Below the pieces are notes generated by a model, which ran no database searches, had not been told where the DNA came from, and worked only from the letters and a program-made list of their open reading frames with translations. From Flectonema sp. DT1601 (lineage: Eukaryota > Euglenozoa > Diplonemea > Diplonemida > Diplonemidae), in assembly GCA_964019425.1 (NCBI GenBank), contig OZ025830.1, positions 769,501-833,500 on the forward strand: a stretch of 64,000 bases of DNA. Reading direction: 5' to 3'. Below, one piece after another: positions 48,360 to 57,899 of this stretch. Position 1 is the stretch's first letter. Every line of letters starts with the position of its first letter. Both the position numbers and the translations under genes were made by a program.

Positions 48360-49284
48360 ATGGAAATCGATATGGACATTATTAAGAGTTGGTCGTACTC
48401 TTTGTGGAATGCTATCGAAGATAATCTCGTGCCTCATTTAAAAAACTTTGAGAAATATAACACTCTAAGTGATAGGGATCGGGAAGTGGTGACTGAAGGA
48501 ATCATATTAATGATCGGAATTATTGTTATTCACTTATTGATTTATGTGTTCTTGAAACTCAGATACGATCTGAAAGATCCCTTCAGCATGACTGATAATA
48601 TATTTTGTGTATGTCATTTTTTTACATTAAAACTTTCTTTTCTGATGATTACCAACAAGCAACAAACAACAACAGGTTCCATTCACAGCGTGGTTATCGT
48701 ACTTAGCAGTCACCGCATCACACGAGTGTATGGGTGATTTAGAACAGCGTTGGTTTGCTTATTCTTGGAAAATGAAAGCATTCCTCTGGAGTTACGTGAT
48801 AAGATCGATATTCCATATTCCGTACATGTTTTTATGTGAAATGAAGCCGACTACGAGAATATTAATGTGCTTTCACCACATCATATCAGCCGTCTCATAC
48901 TTTGGAGGTGTTTATTACCATCACATGGCGTGTTATGGTGCTCTTGATGGTGTTTGTGAAATCAGTACATTCTTCTTGTCGGTACTATTTCTACTGAAAG
49001 ACTCAAAGATGGACCAGTCGATAGCATACACTGTGTCTGGTGTTTCTTTGTTCTTATCATACATATTCTTTAGGTTAGTTTTATTTCCTTATTGGTTGTT
49101 AATGTTTTATAGAGATGTTACTGAACATCAGGAGTTGACGTGGGACAAGGTTGGTCCTATCCAGAGATACATTTATCCAGTAACTAATGTTATTTTATTA
49201 GTGTTGAGTACTATTTGGATGGTTCCGATTACGAAGGGAATGTTGAAAGCCTTGAGACCAAAACCAAAAGAAAAAGTTCGATAA
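48360..49284 (+). CDS. TLC-domain multi-pass membrane protein
   Basis: Two exons, 48360-48608 and 48676-49284 (phase 0, GTATGT...CAACAACAG); 285 residues. An N-terminal TM (TEGIILMIGIIVIHLLIYVF) is followed by a TLC (TRAM-LAG1-CLN8) domain in exon 2: PFTAWLSYLAVTASHECMGD, then FHHIISAVSYFGGVYYHHMA with the paired histidines, CEISTFFLSVLFLLKD, and a last TM near YPVTNVILLVLSTIWMVPIT. The TLCD4/TMEM56 subgroup fits better than ceramide synthase, as the Lag motif is absent. Probably acts in ER or Golgi lipid handling. The tail KPKEKVR carries lysines near the end, a weak ER-retention hint. Acceptor AG at 48339-48340. Confidence 0.85.
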
Positions 49285-49988
49285 TTTTTTTTTTTTTTTT
49301 TTTTTGATTTTGTGATGTTAGAAATACAACTGCCTTTGTATCAACATTATTGTCGTCCGAAGAGCACACTTTTGTTTTTTAGGATTTTGCTCAACTGTTT
49401 TGGTGCGAGACATCATTCGGTACTTTCTCTAAGCACGTCACGTAAACAAACAACTGCGAAAAAGTAAGAATCAGAAAACATAAATGGGAAAATAAAAAAT
49501 AAAATAAAACCTATAAAAACTCTTTTTTTTTTTTTTTTTTTTGCAAAAGACGAAATATCAAAAAAATTGTGATTCAGTAACCCTTTTTTTTTTGTTATTC
49601 AAATTGCAAAGAGCGATAGCTGTACGCTGCTATCCTGACATCCGTTGATTCTCTCTTTTTGGAATTATGAGAAGAACTTTTGGTGAGCTTGTTGTTGATC
49701 ATTTCGTGTCTGGTAGTAAAATGACATTACTCCAGTTGGTGAGATGAACAACTTTTTATGGTTTGGAACGAACCGAAAACAACGCAGAAGTCTGTGTTGA
49801 AATGAATATTTTTTTTTTTTTGGTTTTTTATTTTTTATTTAAAACCTCCCTCTTAGATATCACAAAAAAGAGAAGTTCATTAATAGGTGTTAGCCAACCC
49901 TCTGATTAACTTTCTGCAGGCCCTCATATTATAAACAAAACACTCACATTTCAACAGCTAATGCTCTCTTAAGGAAGAGTAATACGAA
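49285..49988. other. Intergenic
   Basis: T-runs at 49286-49305, 49524-49542 and 49811-49821 are followed by TTAG/CAACAG acceptors (AG at 49956-49957). No gene on either strand. A 3-codon uORF lies at 49961-49972. Confidence 0.55.
49961..49972 (+). promoter_or_regulatory. Three-codon uORF (Met-Leu-Ser-stop)
   Basis: Begins four bases after the candidate acceptor AG (49956-49957) and ends 16 bases before the main ATG of the histidine-rich gene, so it should be in the mature leader. It could lower initiation or allow reinitiation. Confidence 0.4.
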
Positions 49989-52900
49989 ATGGTCGCATCA
50001 ATGTCGCGAGATGCGATGCTGAGCCAACTTCTGGAGTGGCTGAGCAGCGATGACGAGGAAGCAAAATTACGAAAGAAGTTGAAGAAGGAAAAGAAAAGAG
50101 CTAAAAAAGAAAAGAGAAAGGCTGAAGAGCTTCAGAAAGCAATGACGTTAGAAAGGGAAAGGGAAAGAGAGAGAATTAGAGAAAGAAAAGAGCAATCTGT
50201 TAAGATGCAAGTTGTGAGTAGTGACATTGCGAAGTTAAAACAAACATCACCTGCTCCTTGTCGAGTTTGTGGAAGTCCTTCTGTCTCTCCAGCACCTGTT
50301 CGAATGATATCATCGCCTGATAACAGATCATCATCGATAACAAGAGATACAGTCATAGAGGCGTTGCATAATATTATATCAAATACTGATATCGATTTGA
50401 AGAAGTCTTCGAATATAAGAAATCCACTCAGTGATACCAACAGAGTCCTCGTCTACTCTCCCGTTCTCGGAGCTCATGATGAACCTTACAGGAGATCATT
50501 ATCTCGCGCTCTGTCACCACCACCTGAATTGCCCAGAGAAGAACCAAAAACTGTTTGGGGTAAACTTTATAAAGAAGGCGTCTCTTCAAGTAGGCAAAAG
50601 GTAATCGACAGCAAGAGAAAAGAACTCGAACAGCTCTCCGAAGAACTCACAACTGAACATACCTTCAGACCAGAAACAGGAATGCGAATAGAAGCTGACG
50701 CAAATATTAAAGAACGCCCTGGTCGGATATTTCAGAGTCTTCACAACGACAGTCGAGCACGAAACCGTCGACTTAATAATTTAAAAGCTGTTCGTGACGA
50801 GGAAACAAAACCATCATTCGTACCGAAGGTTAACCCTGTTAAGAAAGGTCTTAAGAATGATAAATGGGAAACAGGTTTCTATCAGAGATTATTTGATGAA
50901 GCAAAAGACAGACAAACAAAACAAAAAGAACTCGAAGAGAAAGCCAAACAAAAAGCAACTCGGAGAAGTACATCGAAAAGTACTGCAGAAAGCCAGAGGA
51001 CGTTCTTAGAAAGAAATGAGAAGTTAGTATTGTCGGGTACTGTAGAAGTTCATTGGATGAAAAGAATATTCGAAACAGCTCGTAAAGCTCTCGGAGGAGC
51101 AACTGCAGAAGGTTGTGAAGTCAGTCAACTCTCAGCATCGCTATCGGAAGATTTAAAAGTTAAAAAAGTAATGACCATCCCAGAGTCTATTTGGGTTAAA
51201 ATGATACCTCGAACAGACTTCGCAGCAATGATTGACTGCATTGACGATTTAGAAGAGGGCACTAGAATAACCTGGTCAGCCTTCTTAGAGCTTTATCACT
51301 CTGAGACAGTTCAGGCCTTTGCAGATCCAGAATGTACTTATAAACCACAATTTGATAAGATTCACAGTAGAAGAATTAGAGATTCCCCGCGAACTCATTC
51401 AATGACACCACAAAAGAGAATCGATGATGGAACTACTCCTCGCAAATCCGCCTCCACTCGAACATCGTCTGCTTCTCGACTTCGAAAAGGAATCGTCGGA
51501 GGAACAACACCGAGCAGGTCTGCGAGTGTACAGAGCCGCTCGAGTTCAATTCCAAAGAAATCAATTTCAGCGCCGAGTCCTCAAAGACCGAAGAGCACTC
51601 CTGCTAGGAAGCCTGAAGTAACAAGGATGACTCAAAAGGGGAAATCCAAAAAGCAACAGCGAGGAGGGATTCACGATATCGCTGACGGTGACGACGATAC
51701 TGACGAAGAGAGAGAGAGATCGAAGACACCCGTTCCAGAGGTTCCCCCAGAGCCAGTTGCGCAACCTGCTCCTGTACCTCAACCTCAACATGATGACGAT
51801 GATGACGACGACGATTTCGAGTCAGTCGAAGACAGTCCGATTCCTGCAAAACCACCAGCTGCTCCAACATCCCCGCCCTCTACCAAACGACTGGTGGGAA
51901 CTTCTCCAGTACCAGTTCCCAGTGTTGCACCTCATCCGACTGGAGTTACACCGACTGAATCAAAAACAACGTTAGCAATCAAAAAAGCTCTCGCCGCTCA
52001 TGGAGCGAACAGTGGACAAGTTCGCCCAGCTGCTGCCGAAGGGGTAAAAAGCTCCGCAAAGGGTGTTGCGGGTCCACTGCGAAGACCGAGGGGTGGAAGA
52101 GGCGCTGGTAAAGATCCAACACCTCCTCCTTCCAGGACGGCGTCACCTGTTGTGTCTCTCGCTGTGTCTGGTTCTACGATACCTCAGATCAATGGACCTG
52201 CTCCTGTTGTTGCTGTTCCTGTTCCTGCTGCTGCTCCTGTTCCTGCTCCTGGTGTTGGTACTCCTCGAAGCATGTCGGGACAGAAATCAGCACCACAGAA
52301 GAGACCAGGTACCCCGGGTAAGCAACCTCTTGTCTCTCCTCATCAACATCATCATCACCACCATCACCATCAACATCATCACCATCATCACCACCACCAG
52401 CAGCAGCACCACCACCACCACCATCATCACCAACAGCAACATCATCACCAGCATCATCAACCAGAGGCGGGACGCCATACAAAGATCCCGTCTGTAGCAC
52501 CTCCATCTCCGAGTAAATCAAAAGCTCCTCCATCTTCCCCTCAGAAGTTTACTCCAACAAACCCCTCCAACGGTACTCGTCAGGGAGAACCATCTCCTCA
52601 TCCTTCGGAGCCGCCTATTCATGTATGTTTCGGGTTGCTTTATTTTCTGTTTTAATAGTTCTTTAGAAACAAACACACAACACACAGGGTCACAAGATTC
52701 CTGTTGGGCCGGTCGTGAAACGTCCCTCCGGAACACCAACTAAGGTATATACCGGGAATCAGCCACATCATCATCATCATCATCATCACCATGCTGGGCT
52801 AAAGTCCCCTAGTCACCATCACCATCACCATCACCAACAGCACCAACACCACCATCACCACCACCACCATAACCAACAGCACCACCATCATCACCACCAC

Positions 52901-53559
52901 CACAACCACCACCACCATCAGTCGCACAGTCAGCCTCCCCCGAGTCAACCTCATCATCAGTATCACCACAATCACTCACACAGTCAGCCACCTCCAAGTC
53001 CCCACGGACATCATCACCACCACCATCACCACAGCCATCACCACCATCACCACCACCACCATCAGCATCAACACAACCATCACCATCACCACCACCACCA
53101 TCAACACCACCACCACCAACATCATCAGAGTCAACAGTCTCAGGTATGAATTAATTTGATTATCTAATCACAATCAGCACACAACAAGCAACACAAACAA
53201 AACAGGGATCTGTCGGTTCTGGTTCTCGTTATGCCGGGTCGGTGAAATCACCGCCTCCTGCCCCTTCTGGTAGCCACCCGGGGACACCGGATCCGAATTA
53301 CGGACATCCCGTGAAGAGTGTTCAAAAGGCACCTCCACGTGCTGTAATGCAAAAGAAGAAGATTCCGATATGTAATCTCTGCAAGAGGGACAAGACGCTG
53401 GTGAAAATCTGTCCAGTTACCCAGCAAGACCACAAAGTAACACCTGGAAGTGATAGGTCAGCTTTGTGTGGATCTTGTGGTAATGATACTCGTGTTGTTC
53501 AAATATGTCCGCAAACAGGTGCTCCTCATAAGACGTATCCTCCTCAAGGATTGCGATGA
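49989..53559 (+). CDS. Histidine-rich scaffold protein with tandem C-terminal zinc modules
   Basis: Three exons: 49989-52622, 52688-53143, 53206-53559 (all phase 0; donors GTATGT, GTATGA); 1147 residues. An N-terminal basic/acidic coil (EEAKLRKKLKKEKKRAKKEK) is followed by a CRVCGSP patch and a region typical of flagellate structural proteins (HTFRPETGMRIEADANIKER, PSFVPKVNP, GFYQRLFDEAKDRQTKQKEL). A disordered Pro/Ser/acidic stretch precedes His-rich runs at the end of exon 1 and through nearly all 152 residues of exon 2. Exon 3 ends with two copies of C-x2-C-x7-8-ICPxT-x3-HK (CNLCKRDKTLVKICPVTQQD HK; CGSCGNDTRVVQICPQTGAP HK), likely zinc-binding. The His tracts suggest metal buffering or condensate formation, which is inference. 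Confidence 0.8.
52340..53135 (+). repeat. (CAY)n histidine microsatellite spanning two exons
   Basis: CAC/CAT runs with a few CAA/CAG and AAC at 52340-52460 (end of exon 1) and 52762-53132 (exon 2), separated by a 65-base intron. The frame is kept throughout and the two codons alternate irregularly, so length change by slippage in multiples of three is expected. Confidence 0.85.
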
Positions 53560-54400
53560 GAATAATAAGATTTGATTAGTGACCTGACAGAGTAACTGAT
53601 TCACTTTAGTTTGTTATTCTCGACTACGGAGATTGCTCTGATTAGTATTCGACAGTGCGATGGATCTTTACAATACCGAAGGAAATTATTGTACTCTGTT
53701 AGTTATTTTATTGTTATTTTTCTTTTTTTTTTTTTTCTCTTTTCTTAATCTCGTGGCTTAACAATTGCCGTGTTGTCAAATTTGGTTCTGTCCCCTCCTG
53801 CTTCCGTAGAAGAACTCGTTTTTCTTTCTTATTTGAAGACCTATTTAATATATGTTTGTTATTGACTTGCATGGCTGCTGTCAACATTTGTATCAAAATA
53901 AAGACTGAAGGTAATCAACCACACAAAACAGAGTCCGTTGGTTGCTAAATTCTGGTTCTACATTTGTTAAATAGAATGATATAGAGGGGTTGATTTTTTT
54001 TATTTATTTTTTTTTATTATTATTATATTGCTTTTTCAAATTCAAATTTCAAAAAAAAAAAAAAAAAAAAAAACTTGTTTTATTAATTAACTGTTAACCC
54101 CCCTAGAAGTAGCATTTGATTTTTTCTTTGAGAAAAATATTAGTGGTTCGGAGTGGTATAGAGTCTCCATTCACATATCGCTATTAGACGTGTAGCTTAT
54201 GATTTCCATGGTAGTGTTTATCGTTTCTCTTATTTTTTTGATAGGAAAAACACCAACGTGAATGGGCAGCGAAAGGCACCGAGGCAAAAGACATTTTTCT
54301 TATCTTTTTTTGTGAAAACGAAAATGATTCTTTTTTTTTTTTTTTTTTTTTTAAAAAAACATCATCCAGGTGATTATTTATATCCAAAAAAACACAAATT
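53560..54400. other. Intergenic
   Basis: 3' UTR of the histidine-rich gene, T-run 53721-53736, (TTA)n and A-run near 54050-54073, T-run 54330-54351, then acceptor CATCATCCAG ending at 54369. The frame on the minus strand (54184-54687) overlaps the next gene antisense and is a shadow. Confidence 0.55.
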
Positions 54401-54936
54401 ATGTTTCTCAGAACTGGAGTCCGTTTAAACACGTCTGTCGTGGAAAAATTTTTTAAGAATTGGGCGGCTGGAGACTTAGAAGCAGCCAAGCAAAGCTTTA
54501 CAGCTGGAGCTGCTGTAGTGTATGGAGGCCCAGAGGCTGTAAAGAAAATTCCATTTACTGGAAAGCAAAGCTCTGACAGCTTTCTTGACGCCTCATCGAA
54601 GGCTCTGAAGATCCACAGCATCACTCCTTCTGATATCCAAGCGAGTGAGAAAGGATTCTTCGCATCAGCTGAAGTCGGTATGCTCAACTCTCTTCAATAG
54701 TGTCGACCACTAGCTTTATTTGTGGAGAGAGGGAAAAAAACCAAAAAAAAAAAAAAAAAACAGAGGCCACTGTTGCCAGAACTGAGAAGAAGACTGCTGT
54801 TCCAGCTCTATTCCACGGTACCTTTACCGATGGAAAGATTGGCAGTTTGACCTGTCGTCCTGAAACTGGAGCCTGGGAAAGGGCTTTCTCCTCCCACGGT
54901 GACGCCGTTAAGGGAACTGAAAACAAATGGGACTAA
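54401..54936 (+). CDS. SnoaL/NTF2-like small protein
   Basis: Two exons, 54401-54677 and 54764-54936 (phase 1; donor GTATGC, acceptor AACAG after an A-run); 149 residues. The sequence VVEKFFKNWAAGDLEAAKQS, then FTAGAAVVYGG, LKIHSITPSDIQAS, FFASAEV, ALFHGTFTDGKIGSLTCRPE, reads as the cone-shaped NTF2/SnoaL fold (helix, W-x-x-G-D turn, then sheet). The N-terminus MFLRTGVRLNTSV is mildly basic and could be a targeting signal. Members range from isomerases to pure binding domains; I see no catalytic His/Asp pair I would defend. The two exon products join mid-sheet, which supports the splice. Confidence 0.75.
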
Positions 54937-55195
54937 ATTAGCACCAATATGAACTACTTCATTTTTTTTTTCTTCTTTTTTTAACACCATTTCCCTTATT
55001 AACTGCGGTAGTAGTCCAGCGCAGCAGGTTGAACGCACTGAGTGAGTGCTGAGTCTTTAATTACTAAACACCTTATTATTTATGAGTGCAGTCTTTATCT
55101 GAGTTATGTTACGAAAATCACTACTACGCTTGTCCGATAACTGTCATTGGTGTCGTTAAGCTACTGGTCGAAGATTGACAGCCACGTTTCCCTAT

Positions 55196-55435
55196 ATGGA
55201 CGTGTTGTTTTTTCTATTTATCTTGCATTCGGGGGAACAGATAGCTGTGAATTTTATTATTATGTTTTTTTATAAAAAAGTCATTGATCAATTTATTGCT
55301 GACTGGTCGCAGCGATTAGCTGCACACAAACACACAACAGATGCAGCACCAACATCGGCGTGGAGCGCACTCAAATGTGATGACCAGTCTTCTTCGATCT
55401 CTGTAGAAGATGACAATAGAAAAGAAAGAAAATAA
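55196..55435 (+). CDS. Possible 79-residue single-TM protein
   Basis: ATG at 55196, 15 bases after a CAG (AG at 55180-55181) that could accept the leader. N-terminal hydrophobic stretches (MDVLFFLFILHSG, VNFIIMFFYKKVI) are followed by a polar tail with ordinary codons (DQFIADWSQRLAAHKHTTDA, ending RKERK). The polar part looks coding, whereas the front is T-rich and may be partly intron or UTR. No family recognised. Confidence 0.4.
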   Translation: MDVLFFLFILHSGEQIAVNFIIMFFYKKVIDQFIADWSQRLAAHKHTTDAAPTSAWSALKCDDQSSSISVEDDNRKERK

Positions 55436-55748
55436 TAACACTGACAATGAAAAAACATATAATTATTATTATTTATTTATTTATTTATTTTTTTTTTAAA
55501 ATATTAAATGAAATCGCTTTGCGTTACTCTCGTTCGATAAAAGATTGATTATACTTCACGACAAGAAAAAAAAAAAAAAAAAAAAGCGAAATATTTTTAT
55601 TTTGCCGTCCTCGAATGCAATGCGGGAATGAAGTCTTTTTGACTTTAATTACTTTAGTTTATCACCCAAAACAGGAATCTGTGTCAATGAGACAATGATT
55701 TTAGACTGCAATACAGACAAGTCATATTAAAGTTCTGCAGCCTGAAGA
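55436..55748. other. Intergenic
   Basis: (TTAT)n and T-run at 55462-55497 and an A-run at 55566-55585. Two candidate acceptors, ACCCAAAACAG (about 55675) and GTTCTGCAG (55732-55740); the latter is eight bases before the next ATG. Confidence 0.5.
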
Positions 55749-56591
55749 ATGGGATGCTGCGAATCACGAGAGGCCAGCAGAGGTCCGTCAGGTGGATATC
55801 GAAAACCCCACGTCAGCATCAAACAACATCAGAAAGAAGAATTAAACATCTGGAAAGGTATTGCAGAGCCAATACAAAAAGAACACAACGAGGACGATGA
55901 TGACAATAAAATATGTGAATCGATATCTACTCCGATCCGTTCACTTCCTGAAGATACGTCACCAGAGGGATCAATTTATTCAGAAGTTAAAGAAGTGAAC
56001 TCAACGCTTAGCGAAAGTCTTCTAAGTGATCAAAAGACAGAGACAGAGACAGAAGTACTTCAGTCCCATCATAGTCTGACTCCAAGGAAGTCAGTAGAGT
56101 CCAATATCGATGTGACTCCTGAAGTTGTTATCGAACTTGTGGAGAGTCAGTTGGCCTCCCTCCGATCGCAGAGTGATGTCGGTTCTCAAATTGATACACA
56201 GCGAACTGAGACAGCTCCTGATGACTTCGTTGAAGCTACTTCACTTCCTCCTCCTGAAGAAGATTCCGAAAGAAATTTAATAAAATCTGAGGAAGCATCT
56301 GACTTCTGTCTTCTTCACTCGGTTGCTAATCGCCGTTCTCTTCTTCTGTCTGAAATGTTCGAATATACAAACCTGTCTGCAGCCAGAGAATCAAAAACAC
56401 CACTTCTTCCTGACGCAAAGACGTTCGGATATCGGCCTTGTAAGACTGTTCCTCGTAAGGGGAAGCGAAAGGGAAGAGTTGTTTGGAGGTTTCCAATTAA
56501 ACCAAATAGTGATCCCGACACTTGCAGTCCGGTAGAAACAAAAGAAGCAAATGACGGTAACTCCGGGAAGTCGATACCAACTGCAACTTGA
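55749..56591 (+). CDS. Acidic protein with MGCC dual-acylation N-terminus
   Basis: 280 residues beginning MGCCESREASRGPSGG: Gly2 for N-myristoylation and Cys3/Cys4 for palmitoylation, a standard flagellar or plasma-membrane anchor in flagellates. The rest is mostly disordered and rich in Ser, Glu and Asp (HNEDDDDNKICES). A helix-prone section (VTPEVVIELVESQLASLRSQ) and a basic, conserved-looking end (FGYRPCKTVPRKGKRKGRVV, then WRFPIK) may bind a partner. No catalytic domain. Predicted to sit on the inner face of a membrane. Start supported by the acceptor AG at 55739-55740. Confidence 0.75.
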   Translation: MGCCESREASRGPSGGYRKPHVSIKQHQKEELNIWKGIAEPIQKEHNEDDDDNKICESISTPIRSLPEDTSPEGSIYSEVKEVNSTLSESLLSDQKTETETEVLQSHHSLTPRKSVESNIDVTPEVVIELVESQLASLRSQSDVGSQIDTQRTETAPDDFVEATSLPPPEEDSERNLIKSEEASDFCLLHSVANRRSLLLSEMFEYTNLSAARESKTPLLPDAKTFGYRPCKTVPRKGKRKGRVVWRFPIKPNSDPDTCSPVETKEANDGNSGKSIPTAT

Positions 56592-57899
56592 GGGAGTGAG
56601 AAAACTCACCATCACAAACCACAAAAAGGATGTTGTTGACATCAACAACAACAACAATACTCCTTAAAGTGATTGTGATGAATCTGGTATTGATATTCAA
56701 CAGTCGGGACAGGTCTCCATCAGGAACGTTCTACGTGACAGATAAAAAATGAGGAGGAATTGATCCCCTGACTACGTTGATGTTGACATTTTATTGAAAG
56801 CAGTTCACAGTTCGAGTCACACTCACTGTTGAAACCTTTGAGAGAATATATAAAAAAAGGAGGAATGGTTCCCCTGTTGTGGTGCTTTTTAAAACTTTGT
56901 ATTATTAACCTGTTGTATTCCTCGCAGCTATTCGAGACAAGTCAGAACCGGAGAGGTTACCCCCCCACTCCTCACCCCGTTCTTGTGGTTCAGGTGAGTG
57001 TTGGTTGTCTTTTTGTTCCATCGCCTGAGCAGAAAGTTTCTCTTCTCAGGATTGCTGTGACGTAAGTCCAGCTGATCATTATTGGGAAGTATGTTCAACT
57101 TCTATTTCAGTTTTGGAACTTATTAGGCTGCCGCAGTTCTCACCTGCCATGGGCGAAGAGCCTCCCTGCGACCTTCTGATTATTTAGAAAGCTGTTTTAT
57201 TCTTTTTTTTTTTTTTTGGAGATACTTTCCCTATTTTTTCAAATTCACTCCGATGACAGGAAAATGTTGAATAACTTATTTTCCTGTTTTTTTTTTTTTT
57301 TTTTTTTTTCCCCGTTCAGCATTTAACTTAATTTAGTCCTCTCTCTCATCTCTGACTTCCTTATTCAGTTGCTGTTAGTTCAGATCGCCGTGTTTTTTTT
57401 TGTTTTTTTTTTTTTGAACTGCCTTCCCTCCTTCCCGTGTTATGGTTTTAGTTCTTTCTTTAGCAGTCCGTCCGAACCAATTGTTTAGTATCAGATCAGA
57501 CAAACAAACGATTCGTTCTTCAGTCTAACGGGACAAGCAAAAGGTTGTATTCTTACACCAGGTGTTGTAAAGGTAATTTTTTTTTTAAAAAAAATTTTTT
57601 TTTTTTTTTCCCGAATGCTGAGATGTTTCACACTAAGAGAGGTGTCATCATCTTCTTCTTGCGTCTACTTGCGCCACCATAATAAAAGTTTTTTGAATAA
57701 TAAAATAGTCTGTCGATGTGAAGGAGCTGCTGACCTCTTCAGACAAAAAAGTTCCATCAAAACATTAAATAGAATGAAGTGGGTGATGATAAAAATTTAT
57801 TTATTAGTCCACAACAGGTGTCTTATGATCGTTTCGTAATGCAGTAGTTACAGTTGAAGGGATTCTTTATATTTTTAACTAATCAGAAACATTAAGAAC
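56592..57899. other. Intergenic 1.3 kb
   Basis: Spacer with a (AAC)n piece near 56643, T-runs at 57204-57219, 57290-57309, 57394-57415 and 57580-57609, and the acceptor TTTTTAACTAATCAG ending at 57886. Short frames at 56829 and 57615 have poor starts or low content. No gene accepted. Confidence 0.55.

Noticed and set aside
52189-52533. Gly/Asp/Val-rich minus-strand frame
   Set aside because: Complement of the histidine codon runs, not a gene.
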